A DNA stretch of 64,000 nt from NCBI RefSeq assembly GCF_039973015.1, contig NZ_JBDWLT010000003.1:1-64000 (forward strand). Reading direction: 5' to 3'. Every line of letters starts with the position of its first letter. Positions within the stretch are counted from its first letter, which is position 1. The DNA is from Parvibaculum sp039973015 (GTDB lineage: Bacteria; Pseudomonadota; Alphaproteobacteria; Parvibaculales; Parvibaculaceae). Below the pieces are notes generated by a model that searched no databases, had not been told where the DNA came from, and saw only the letters and a program-made list of their open reading frames with translations. Shown here one piece after another: positions 25,115 through 33,657 of the stretch. The position numbers and the translations under genes were made by a program.

Positions 25115-26122
25115 ATGTCTCGCTTGCTCATTGCCCTTGTTCTTCTCGCCTTTGCTGCGGCCTGCGCGCCGCAGACGATGCGTACAGGCGATCCCGTCTT
25201 CGAACCGCATATCGAGCAGGCCTCCGCCGCGCAGGCGGTCATGGCGGATGGTGCGCGCCTTCCCATGCTTGTCTTCGAGGCGGAGGAGCCGCGTGCAGTC
25301 ATCCTCGCGCTTCACGGGTTCAACGATTACTCGAATGCTTTCGCCGGGCCCGGGCCGGGGCCCTGGTTCGCCGAACAGGGGCTCACGCTCGTCGCAATCG
25401 ACCAGCGCGGTTTTGGCCGCGCGCCGGGGCGAGGGCTCTGGGCGGGCGATGATCGCATGGCGGAGGACGCGGCAGAGGTTGTTGCATTGTTGCGCGAAAA
25501 ATATCCGGGCCTCCCGCTCTATCTGATGGGCGAGAGCATGGGCAGCGCCGTTGCCATGCGCACCATGACATTGCCCGCGCCACCCGATGTCGATGGCCTT
25601 GTTCTGTCCGCGCCTGCGGTATGGGGCTGGCAGCAACTGAATGAGGTTTATGCCGTCACTCTCTGGAGCGCCGCCCATCTCGTGCCATCGGTGACGCTTA
25701 CCGGACGCGGTCTTGATATCTGGCCGTCGGACAATATCGAGATGCTGCGCGCGCTGGGCCGAGACCCGCTCGTTATCAAGGAAACTCGCATCGGCACGAT
25801 TTACGGTCTCGTCGGCCTGATGGATAGTGCCTATGAAGCGGTACCTGAAATCCGCAAGCCCGTGCTGCTGCTCTATGGCGCAAAAGACGAAATTGTGCCG
25901 GCGCCCGCTATTGCAGACACTCTCGAGAAATTCGAAAGGGCAAAGGCGAACGTCACGGTCGCCTGCTATCCCGGCGGCTACCACATGCTTCTGCGCGATC
26001 TCGCTCGTGAGACCGTCTGGAGGGATATCGCCGCATGGATATCGAAGAGGAGCGGCCCGTTACCTTCGGGGCAAGATGAAAATCTGCAGCCCTGCGGTCC
26101 TCTGGCGAAGAAACAAGGCTAG
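25115..26122 (+). CDS. alpha/beta hydrolase, lysophospholipase-like, probably exported
   Basis: A 335-residue hydrolase. The N terminus (MSRLLIALVLLAFAAACAP) resembles a lipoprotein signal, with Cys17 after AAA, although the lipobox is not ideal. LHGFNDYSNAF carries the oxyanion HG, GESMGSAVA the Ser nucleophile elbow, GAKDEIVP the acid and GGYHMLL the His. The order matches monoacylglycerol lipase/PldB-type enzymes. It is convergent with the large patatin gene (6 bp between stops); both are lipid hydrolases, which may or may not be meaningful. Confidence 0.85.
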   Translation: MSRLLIALVLLAFAAACAPQTMRTGDPVFEPHIEQASAAQAVMADGARLPMLVFEAEEPRAVILALHGFNDYSNAFAGPGPGPWFAEQGLTLVAIDQRGFGRAPGRGLWAGDDRMAEDAAEVVALLREKYPGLPLYLMGESMGSAVAMRTMTLPAPPDVDGLVLSAPAVWGWQQLNEVYAVTLWSAAHLVPSVTLTGRGLDIWPSDNIEMLRALGRDPLVIKETRIGTIYGLVGLMDSAYEAVPEIRKPVLLLYGAKDEIVPAPAIADTLEKFERAKANVTVACYPGGYHMLLRDLARETVWRDIAAWISKRSGPLPSGQDENLQPCGPLAKKQG

Positions 26123-26128
26123 ATCGGT

Positions 26129-28615
26129 TCAGGCGTCCTGCGACATGGCCTTGCCGCCCTCATCCTCCTCGGAGGCGGCCTCCGCGGTCGGCGCACCTTC
26201 CTCGCCGAAGCGGATTTTGAGTTCCCGTTCGAGATCGGCGAAGAGCTCGGGAACATGGTCGAGATGCTGCTTTTCCGTTTTGAGGATCGAGCGGAAGAGC
26301 CTCGCCTTCAGCTGCACCAGGTCGATCCCCGACTTCTTGATCGCGACGGGGGCGCTGCTCGTCACGATGTCGACCAGCCGTTCTGCCGCGTGCAATCGGC
26401 CCCACAAGTAATCGTTCTCCCGCGCGCGGCGGCTGAAGAAAGCCGCAAAATAGCCGAGGTCGCGCCCCATCAGTGTCGCGGGCGCGCCGCCCTCGCGGAT
26501 CGAGCGTGCATCCTCCGGGCTGATCCGGTCCACCTGCACCGTGTCGACATCGTCGAGATCCTGCCACTTGTTGAGCGGCAGTGTCAGCACGTCGAAAAAG
26601 GGAAAGCCGACATAAGCCTGCACGAGTTCGGCGCGAATGTCGAAGGGAAGGGTGCTCGCTGCCATTTCCGCGAAATGTGCGTCGGCATCCCCGTCGAGAC
26701 CGACAAGGTCGAGCACTGGCGCCACATGAATTGTGAAAGCGTCGATTTCGTGCGGCTCGGCAATACCGTCCTCGTAGATCGACTTGCATATGTGCCGAAT
26801 TTCATCGGTTCTGAGTCGCGATGCCGTCTCCGACTGCATGCGGTCGAGGATGCGATAAAGGCTGGTCTTGAATTCATCCAGTGCGTCCGAATACAGGCTG
26901 CCTTCGTCGCTTGCTTCGATATCCTGGTAGAGTTCGTTGAGCCTGCGGATCACGAAGCGCAAGCGCCGCACCCGGAAGCTCACGTCGAATTCGCGCAGGA
27001 AGCGTACCCATGCATCTTCCTTGCTCGGTTCCGCATTGCCGCCAGCGCCCGCCAGCCACTGCACCGGGAAAATGCGCGTGTCCTTGGCCCAGCTTTCCAC
27101 CGCGCGGGACAGCGCCAGCTTGTCGCTTGGATGGTTCACGGCCTCGCTGAGATCGGCAATGATGTTTGTGATCTGGTCGAGCACCGACGCAACCTTGAGC
27201 TGGATATAGGCGTCATATGCATATCCCGCTTCCACGGCCGCCTGTGCGTTAGCATTGTTCCGGAGCTTGGCGAGCTCCTCCGCGCCAGGAAGTGTCTTTC
27301 CGTTACCGTTGAAAAGCTCGGTAATGCGTGTGCGCACATGAGGCCGCGTCGCCGCGACGATCTGTCGGTAGCGCCGGACACGTTCCGAAAAATCGTGCAG
27401 CGCTTCCAGTTCATCGCGCACCGGCTGGTTGCGAGGAATGTCGGAAAGCGCGCCGCGTATCGCCTGGAAGAAGCCGGGCGCCGCGCCGCCGGCTTCCGCG
27501 CGCCCGCCTTTCGGGTCCGGGTCGATATAGATCATGCGGCGGTCGACTTCGCGGTAGGCGGGGCGTCCGCGAATGGCGCTGATCGCTTCGCCGAAAGGCT
27601 TGTTGTTGAGCACGCTGCCATCGATGAAGGAAGCCTTCACCGGGTCTGATCCGGCGGCAATGAGCGGCTTGAAATTGCCGCGCAGGAATTCGTCGCGCGT
27701 CGGCCAGGGAAGCTTCCGTTCCTTGAGCAGTGCGTCGATCTCGCCGATCCGCGCAGGCGGAAAGGCGCCGGGAAAGCATGAGGTCGCCCGCGCCGCGAAA
27801 ACGAGCCCGGGTACATGAGCCGTGTCGAAATCGCTCAGCGTTGCCCCGCCCGAATGCTGGAAATAGCTGAACTTCAGCGTATGGCGATGTTCGCGTTCGC
27901 GGATTGAAACCGGATCGTGCAGCGGAATGTTCTGACTGTAGCCGTGAAAATCCGTCACCGAGACGATCAGGTCGAGCCGGTGCCCCGTCGGTAGCAGTGA
28001 GGCGTTGGCCGGGTTCGGCTCGCCCATCGCAAGGCAGGCATCGAGCAGCATGCCGCTCATGATCTCGCCCGAGAAGGGCGGCTCGAACCAGCGCGAGCGC
28101 GTGAAGAGTTGCAGCTTTTGCCGCATCTCCATGTCCGGCGCATATTTCGCGAGCCATTTTTCCGTGATGCCCCAGAAGAGAGGCTTCATGAACAGTTTGT
28201 CCCAACGCCCGGCGAGATGATGCTCGTCCATCAGCGCCACGATGTCCGCCTGTTCAAGCCACATCTTGCGAAGCGGGTCCATCGGCAGGTCGTGGGCAAG
28301 CGCGCGGGCGAGCAGTACACCGCTGATGCCGCCTGCCGAAGCGCCGGCAATGGTGTCGACAAACACGCGCAGTTCCAGCGTCTCGCCGATCGCCTGTATC
28401 AGTTCGAAATAGATTTCCTCGGTATCTGTCTCGCGCCCGTCATGTTCGAGATCACTATAGGTCGCCGAGGCACGATGAGAACGTGCAAGGTCGTGATGAT
28501 AGACGCGCGAGGCCCGTATCAGCTTGAGGATTTCCTTGGTCACGCCATGCATGTAGACGGCGAGCGAAACACCGCCGTAGCAGACAAGCGCGATCCTGAG
28601 TTCCTTTTCCTTCAT
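26129..28615 (-). CDS. large patatin-like phospholipase
   Basis: An 828-residue protein. The N-terminal patatin domain has the glycine-rich oxyanion segment (CYGGVSLAVYMHG, 12-24), the nucleophile GASAGG with Ser93, and the dyad Asp in FIDGSVLNNKPFGEAI. About 450 further residues are mostly helical and lack a recognised domain; this matches the long 'patatin-related' family of actinobacteria and alphaproteobacteria rather than short patatins. The C terminus is acidic (ASEEDEGG). The frame is open 30 codons further upstream, but the chosen start gives the usual N terminus. A 29-bp palindrome lies in the divergent promoter region and could regulate it. Confidence 0.85.
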   Translation of the reverse strand: MKEKELRIALVCYGGVSLAVYMHGVTKEILKLIRASRVYHHDLARSHRASATYSDLEHDGRETDTEEIYFELIQAIGETLELRVFVDTIAGASAGGISGVLLARALAHDLPMDPLRKMWLEQADIVALMDEHHLAGRWDKLFMKPLFWGITEKWLAKYAPDMEMRQKLQLFTRSRWFEPPFSGEIMSGMLLDACLAMGEPNPANASLLPTGHRLDLIVSVTDFHGYSQNIPLHDPVSIREREHRHTLKFSYFQHSGGATLSDFDTAHVPGLVFAARATSCFPGAFPPARIGEIDALLKERKLPWPTRDEFLRGNFKPLIAAGSDPVKASFIDGSVLNNKPFGEAISAIRGRPAYREVDRRMIYIDPDPKGGRAEAGGAAPGFFQAIRGALSDIPRNQPVRDELEALHDFSERVRRYRQIVAATRPHVRTRITELFNGNGKTLPGAEELAKLRNNANAQAAVEAGYAYDAYIQLKVASVLDQITNIIADLSEAVNHPSDKLALSRAVESWAKDTRIFPVQWLAGAGGNAEPSKEDAWVRFLREFDVSFRVRRLRFVIRRLNELYQDIEASDEGSLYSDALDEFKTSLYRILDRMQSETASRLRTDEIRHICKSIYEDGIAEPHEIDAFTIHVAPVLDLVGLDGDADAHFAEMAASTLPFDIRAELVQAYVGFPFFDVLTLPLNKWQDLDDVDTVQVDRISPEDARSIREGGAPATLMGRDLGYFAAFFSRRARENDYLWGRLHAAERLVDIVTSSAPVAIKKSGIDLVQLKARLFRSILKTEKQHLDHVPELFADLERELKIRFGEEGAPTAEAASEEDEGGKAMSQDA

Positions 28616-28734
28616 GCCCCCGGCCTCGGCATTGGCTGGCTTCGGGTGCCCGCACGGGCCCTCCGACTCGGCGGCCAGTCTAGGAGAGGAGCCCCTCATG
28701 ACCAATTAACGATACTGCGACAGCTTGCGCCATT

Positions 28735-28763
28735 CTTATTTACGCTGCAAATACGTAAATAAG
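28735..28763. promoter_or_regulatory. perfect 10-bp palindrome, probable operator
   Basis: CTTATTTACG (28735-28744) and CGTAAATAAG (28754-28763) are exact inverted repeats with a nine-base spacer CTGCAAATA, the only AT-rich patch between the divergent patatin and TauE/SafE genes. Size and symmetry suit a dimeric regulator such as TetR type. No regulator gene is adjacent, so the identity is open. Confidence 0.55.
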
Positions 28764-28813
28764 GGGCCCGGCGAAAGGGCTCTGCCGCTCGCGCCGCGAT
28801 CAAGGAATAGCTC

Positions 28814-29623
28814 ATGCTGGACCCCGTTCTGACCCACACGCTCCTCGCGCTCGCCTCGGGGGTACTGATCGGCCTCTCGCTCGGGCTCATAGGCGGCGGC
28901 GGCTCGATCCTTGCCGTTCCCCTCCTTCTATACGTTGTAGGTGTCGCTTCGCCTCATGTGGCGATCGGCACAGGCGCGCTGGCGGTTGCAGCCAATGCCG
29001 CCCTCAGCCTCGCCATGCATGCGCGCGCCCGCACGGTGAAATGGCCCTGCGCCCTCGTTTTCGCGGGCTCGGGCGTTGCCGGGGCGGCGCTCGGCGCGCA
29101 GCTCGGCAAGGCCGTCGGCGGAGAGATATTGCTCGCGCTTTTCGGCCTGGTCATGATTCTCGTCGGCGTGGCCATGTTCTTCCGGCGCGGAGCGGGCGGA
29201 AACCCGGACGTCCGGCTTGATCGCGCCACGGCGCCTCGTCTTCTGCCGCCGTTGGCAAGCACGGGCTTCATGGTTGGCGGTCTTTCGGGCTTTTTCGGCA
29301 TAGGCGGCGGCTTCCTCATCGTGCCGGGTCTCGTCACCGCGACGGCGATGCCGCTTTTGAACGCAATTGGTTCCTCGCTCGTCTCTGTCACGGTTTTCGG
29401 GCTGACCACCGCCACGAGCTACGCCATCTCGGACCTTGTCGACTGGCCGACGGCCGGCCTCATGGTGCTGGGCGGCCTTGGCGGGTCTTTCGCCGGTCTC
29501 CGGCTGGCGCGCCACCTTTCCGGCTCGCGTCAGGCGCTATCGGTGGTTTTTGCGGCTGTCGTCATCACGACCGGGCTCTATATCGTCGGGACGGGCATGG
29601 ACGCGCTGACCGCCTTCATTTGA
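28814..29623 (+). CDS. TauE/SafE (TSUP) family membrane transporter
   Basis: A 269-residue protein with about eight hydrophobic segments. The N-terminal TSUP repeat appears as SLGLIGGGGSILAVPLLLYVVG and the second-half repeat as GFFGIGGGFLIVPGLV. Family members export sulfite, sulfoacetate or related organosulfur anions; specificity cannot be read here. It is divergent from the patatin gene (198 bp between starts) with a palindrome between them, and followed by a tRNA on the other strand. Confidence 0.87.
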   Translation: MLDPVLTHTLLALASGVLIGLSLGLIGGGGSILAVPLLLYVVGVASPHVAIGTGALAVAANAALSLAMHARARTVKWPCALVFAGSGVAGAALGAQLGKAVGGEILLALFGLVMILVGVAMFFRRGAGGNPDVRLDRATAPRLLPPLASTGFMVGGLSGFFGIGGGFLIVPGLVTATAMPLLNAIGSSLVSVTVFGLTTATSYAISDLVDWPTAGLMVLGGLGGSFAGLRLARHLSGSRQALSVVFAAVVITTGLYIVGTGMDALTAFI

Positions 29624-29655
29624 AGGGGTTGGCGATTTAATCATGTGGGGAAAGA

Positions 29656-29731
29656 TGGTGGACGGTACTGGACTCGAACCAGTGACCCCTGCGATGTGAA
29701 CACAGTGCTCTACCAACTGAGCTAACCGTCC
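29656..29731 (-). tRNA. tRNA-Val (anticodon CAC)
   Basis: The minus strand folds into a full cloverleaf. The acceptor is GGACGGT/ACCGTCC, the D arm GCTC..GAGC, the anticodon stem CTGTG/CGCAG around the loop TTCACAT (anticodon CAC, reads GUG), and the T arm contains GGTTCGAGTCC. The discriminator A and CCA end are encoded. 76 nucleotides including CCA. Confidence 0.95.
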
Positions 29732-29898
29732 TTCGCGACATGGCCGGGGCGCATGGGGCGCCAGCGCGGCAATTATGTCGAGGGAGCCCGTCTATAGGCT
29801 TTGCGCCCGCGCCAAGTCAAGCCGTCGAAATGCCTCTGTCATGCGCTATGTTCGTTCATGGCAAAAAGATCCTGAGAATAGAGGGGGAGAGGCGGCCT

Positions 29899-31065
29899 AT
29901 GGCGGGAAATCCGGGATTGAGGAACATGATGACCCTGGCGCGGCTGGCGGTCCGGGGCGTGGGCCGCCTTGTCAGCCCGCGTCCGCTCGGGCCGCAGGCC
30001 GGCGTTGCCTTCGAGCAGGCATTTTCCCGCCTTCTGGCCGCGTCCCCGGTTGTGCCCCATATCCGCGTTGCGCGGTTTGTCTCGCTCGCGCCGGAGGATG
30101 ACTGGCAGTCCCTCGATATCGATACCGCGCCGGGCGAAGAGGTGACGGTCTTCGCCGCAGGCGGTTTCTGGGCGTCGAAGCCGCTCGATCTCGGTTTCGG
30201 CGCGCGTATCGGCCTCTGGCTGCGGGCGGACGGCAGCTCGATCCTGAAAACCCCCACCAACACCTCCACGGTGGCCGCGCCCGGCGGCGCGCTCGAAATC
30301 GTGGCCAAGCCTCCCGGCGAATGGGCGGACGAGCAGGGCGCCTTCGATCCCGAATATCCGCGCGGCGGTCTCGCGGGCGAAATATGCGCCTGCGTCATCG
30401 TCTGGAAGGAAGGGGCGGTCGCCGGTCTCGAGGCCATGGCGCGGGCGGGCGACTATGAGGGCCTTGTCGGCCGGGCGCGTGAAGAAGTGCTGAGCCCCGT
30501 CTTCGCGCCGCAAGGCTGGCGCTACCTCTGGCGGCTTGGCGACGGCCGCATCTTCCGCGATGCGAACAGCGCCGATGGTCACAGCATCTGCTGCCACACA
30601 GCGGGCGATGTCGGTATCCTGCAATATCCGGTCGATGTTCCGCTTACGGAGAACACGCGTCTTCGCTGGCGTTGGAAGGTCGATAAGCTACCCTGCGATC
30701 TGCCGGAAGATATCCAGCCCACCCACGATTATCTCTCCATCGCGGTCGAATTCGATAACGGCCAGGACCTCACCTATATGTGGTCGTCATCGCTCCCCGA
30801 AGGCACGATCTTTCCCTGTCCGCTTCCCTACTGGGACAAGGTGGAGACGCATTGGGTGCTGCGTTCAGACCGGGCGAATATCGGGAAATGGTTGTCGGAG
30901 GAGCAGCCGGTAAGGGCGGATTATGCGAAAGCCGTCGGTGTCCCGCCCGCCCGCATCGTGAAGGTCTGGCTCATTGCCGTCAGCGTTTTCCAGCGCCGCG
31001 AGGGCATCTGCGAATATGCCGATATCGAGCTGGTGGATGGCGATCGGATCCTGACGATCGCCTAG
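29899..31065 (+). CDS. DUF3047 domain-containing protein
   Basis: A 388-residue protein. The C-terminal half carries DUF3047 features: LRWRWKVDKLPCDLPEDI, HDYLSIAVEFDNGQDLTYMWSS, WVLRSDRAN and VWLIAVSVFQRREG. The N-terminal half (EDDWQSLDIDTAPGEEVTVFA, then FGARIGLWLR) looks like a beta-rich carbohydrate-binding-type fold. Function is unknown. The start at 29899 follows GGGGAGAGG; the frame is open farther upstream without family resemblance. Its stop overlaps the convergent phosphatase gene by four bases. Confidence 0.72.
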   Translation: MAGNPGLRNMMTLARLAVRGVGRLVSPRPLGPQAGVAFEQAFSRLLAASPVVPHIRVARFVSLAPEDDWQSLDIDTAPGEEVTVFAAGGFWASKPLDLGFGARIGLWLRADGSSILKTPTNTSTVAAPGGALEIVAKPPGEWADEQGAFDPEYPRGGLAGEICACVIVWKEGAVAGLEAMARAGDYEGLVGRAREEVLSPVFAPQGWRYLWRLGDGRIFRDANSADGHSICCHTAGDVGILQYPVDVPLTENTRLRWRWKVDKLPCDLPEDIQPTHDYLSIAVEFDNGQDLTYMWSSSLPEGTIFPCPLPYWDKVETHWVLRSDRANIGKWLSEEQPVRADYAKAVGVPPARIVKVWLIAVSVFQRREGICEYADIELVDGDRILTIA

Positions 31066-31742
31066 GCGAAATATTTCGGCATGAGCTTCGCCAGTGCGGC
31101 GGGGAACTCGTCGAAATGATCGATCACCGCTTCGGCGTCGAGTTCCGGCACCGGCACGCGCGTATAGCCGAAGCTCACGCAGATGCAGGGCAGGCCCGCA
31201 TTCTTCGCGGCATAAACATCCGTCTCGCTGTCGCCAACCATCACGGCGTCTTCCCGCGCGCCGCCGAGTTGACGGATCGCCTCGAAAAGATGTTCCGGGT
31301 CGGGTTTCTTAACCGGCAGCGTGTCGCCGCCGATGACCACAGGGAAATAATGGTCGATGCCGAGCATGGCGAGCAGCGTCCGCGACAGGCCTTCCACCTT
31401 GTTCGTGCAAACCGCCATCAGCGCGCCGCGTTCCGCGAGCATGTCGAGCTGGTCGCGCATACCGGGCCAGAGCTTCGTATGGTCGGCAATGTGGCGCCCG
31501 TAATAGTCGATGAATTCGTCGAAGCTGAGGTCGAGCATCGCGTCGCTTGCCGGCTCCCCCGTCTCCTGGAAGCCGCGTTCGAGCAGCAGCCGTGCCCCGC
31601 CGCCGACAAGGTGCCGCACACGGGTCTCGGGTACGCGTTCGCGTCCATGCATTTCGAGAATGACGTTCAGCGTCTCGCAGAGATCCGCCGCCGTGTCGGC
31701 GAGCGTTCCATCGAGATCGAAAAGGACAACAGGGCGAGACAT
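31062..31742 (-). CDS. HAD phosphatase, phosphoglycolate phosphatase-like
   Basis: A 226-residue HAD hydrolase with motif I FDLDGTLADTAADL (nucleophile and acid Asp), motif II VCTNK, motif III Lys in LPVKKPDPEHL and motif IV MVGDSETDVYAAKNAG. The helical cap (about 20-85) is C1 type as in Gph/PGP enzymes. It probably removes phosphate from 2-phosphoglycolate or a similar small substrate. A second in-frame ATG three codons upstream is possible. It is divergent from the GNAT gene (126 bp). Confidence 0.85.
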   Translation of the reverse strand: MSRPVVLFDLDGTLADTAADLCETLNVILEMHGRERVPETRVRHLVGGGARLLLERGFQETGEPASDAMLDLSFDEFIDYYGRHIADHTKLWPGMRDQLDMLAERGALMAVCTNKVEGLSRTLLAMLGIDHYFPVVIGGDTLPVKKPDPEHLFEAIRQLGGAREDAVMVGDSETDVYAAKNAGLPCICVSFGYTRVPVPELDAEAVIDHFDEFPAALAKLMPKYFA

Positions 31743-31868
31743 GGCATGCATCCGGGGGGAGGGGAAACCGGGGTCTCTCTCGCATGGGTCTCCGGCGCTT
31801 GCAAGCCCTGCGCGGCAAACCGGCATTTTCCGCTTCGGTCGGGAGCCGATCTTCGTCATACTTTTGGC

Positions 31869-32360
31869 ATGAAATTGCTTACGCGCTACCAGACACGAAT
31901 GGCCATGCCCGGCGAGGATGAGGAAACGCTCGCTCGCCTCAAGGTCGTGTGCTGGCGCGAGGCTTATCCCGGCCTTCTCCCGCAGCCGCTTCTCGACAAG
32001 CTGGATGCACAGCGCGAGGAGACCGTCTGGAGCGATGCGCTCGGGCGCGGTATCGCCTGGATGGCGGAGCAGGCGGGTGTCCCCGTCGGTTTCGGCCATA
32101 TGGAAGGCGCGGAAGTCACCACACTCTATATCCGCAAGGAAGATCACGGGCAGGGCGTTGGGGCGGCGCTTCTCACGCATCTTTTCGACGAGATTTCCTG
32201 CCTCGGCCGCCGCGAGGCTTTTCTCTGGGTGCTGGAGAAGAATGCGAAGGCGCGCGGCTTTTACGAGCGCATGGGCGGGCGGCTCGTTGCGCGCCGTCCC
32301 GTCGGCTTCGCGCGCCACCCCGAGATCATGGAAGTGCGTTACGACTTCATGCTGGACTGA
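31869..32360 (+). CDS. GNAT family N-acetyltransferase
   Basis: A 163-residue single GNAT domain: WREAYPGLLPQPLLDKL near the N terminus, the acetyl-CoA pyrophosphate loop in EDHGQGVGAALLTHLFDEI, and the C-terminal LWVLEKNAKARGFYERMGG. Acceptor substrate unknown. Its stop lies four bases from the stop of the convergent DUF2817 gene. Confidence 0.85.
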   Translation: MKLLTRYQTRMAMPGEDEETLARLKVVCWREAYPGLLPQPLLDKLDAQREETVWSDALGRGIAWMAEQAGVPVGFGHMEGAEVTTLYIRKEDHGQGVGAALLTHLFDEISCLGRREAFLWVLEKNAKARGFYERMGGRLVARRPVGFARHPEIMEVRYDFMLD

Positions 32361-32364
32361 GCTT

Positions 32365-33510
32365 TCAGTCCGCCGCCTTCAGCCCGTTCTCGCGCGCCCA
32401 TTCGCCAAGTCCCGCCAGCGTTCGCTCGTAGCAGGAAAGCGCGTTCTCGATGACATTCTCCTGCCAGGAGGCGCGGCGCGGCGCATAGTCCTCGCGAATT
32501 TCCTCGAAATAGCCGGGCGCTTCCGGCGCATCGAAGCCGCCGATAAAGCGCAGCCAGCGCTCCAGCATCGGCACGCGCATGGCCTTCGCCGCATTGTTCT
32601 TGGCTTGCGCCGAACGGAATTCGATGGCCGCGCCGCCGAATTGCGCATGGGGGGAGAGCATGTCCTCGATCCCCCAGAACATCGTCCCGCGCCGCGTCGG
32701 CCGCTTGGAGCCCCACATCGCATCGACCGTCTTCGGGTCGAGCGCGCCCCGGCCCCACCATTGTGCCGCGCGCTCGAAGCTCGGGCTGCCGGGTTTCGAA
32801 TAGCACAGATAGATGAGTTCGCCATTGCCTGTCGGGCCCGAATGCCAGTCGATGAAACCGACCTTGTGCGCATGGGCGAGGTTGCGCGTCACGATTTCGC
32901 GCATGGTCAGGTTCGACCATTCGGGCGCCGTGCCGCCGAAGTGGTAGCCATCGGCATGGGTGTATTGTCCGCGGCTGATCGCGTCTTCGAGCGCCCATTG
33001 GCCATGGCGTTCGACGAAGCGCGCGCCCGCTATCAGCATTTTCTGCACCTCGCCTTCCGCGAGAGAACTGGGGCAGAGAATGCCGTGCAGCTCCTCGTAC
33101 AGCGGATTGTCGGGATGCGGTTTCGTGTGGTCGAGGAAATTGCGGTTGAGGTCGACGTTGTTTTCCGTGCAGCGCAGTCCCCAGGCAAAGCCGAAGGGAT
33201 TGACCGCGTGAACCATCAGCACGGCCACGCCCGGCGGCAGCGCGGCCGGGCCCCCTTCGCTGATCCATGCGGTCATCGCCGCCGAGCCGCCATAGCCCTC
33301 CGCGCCATGTGTGCCGCATGTATTGAGCAGAACCGTCTCGGCATTGGCCGGGCCAAACCAGGCTGTATCGGTGAAAAGCCTTGTCTTTCCCGGTCCCTTC
33401 GCATGCGGGTTCTCGTAAGCGGCAAGCCGCGCGCCTGCCGTTTCTGCCGCATCGAGGAAGCGCCGCCGCGCCGCTACATAGCTATCCGAGAAATATTCGC
33501 TGGCCTTCAT
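32365..33510 (-). CDS. DUF2817 M14-like metallopeptidase
   Basis: A 381-residue zinc carboxypeptidase-like protein. CGTHGAEGYGGSAA (about 65-78) supplies the HxxE zinc ligands, NPFGFAWGLRCTENNVDLNRNF the substrate-binding Arg and Asn positions, GFIDWHSGPTG the third His, and IEFRS the catalytic Glu. This fits the DUF2817 (M14) family, whose substrates are unknown. No signal peptide is seen, so it is probably cytoplasmic. Confidence 0.82.
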   Translation of the reverse strand: MKASEYFSDSYVAARRRFLDAAETAGARLAAYENPHAKGPGKTRLFTDTAWFGPANAETVLLNTCGTHGAEGYGGSAAMTAWISEGGPAALPPGVAVLMVHAVNPFGFAWGLRCTENNVDLNRNFLDHTKPHPDNPLYEELHGILCPSSLAEGEVQKMLIAGARFVERHGQWALEDAISRGQYTHADGYHFGGTAPEWSNLTMREIVTRNLAHAHKVGFIDWHSGPTGNGELIYLCYSKPGSPSFERAAQWWGRGALDPKTVDAMWGSKRPTRRGTMFWGIEDMLSPHAQFGGAAIEFRSAQAKNNAAKAMRVPMLERWLRFIGGFDAPEAPGYFEEIREDYAPRRASWQENVIENALSCYERTLAGLGEWARENGLKAAD

Positions 33511-33657
33511 GCGTTCCGTGCCGTTTCGGGCTCTTTCCGTCCCATGCCGGGGGATGCTAACAAGGATATGGTCTCACCCGCCTGAATTCCTATATGACGC
33601 TTGCAGGCAAGGATAAGCAATAAACCCGGCCATGTACCGCAGTTTCAGGGGAATTTT

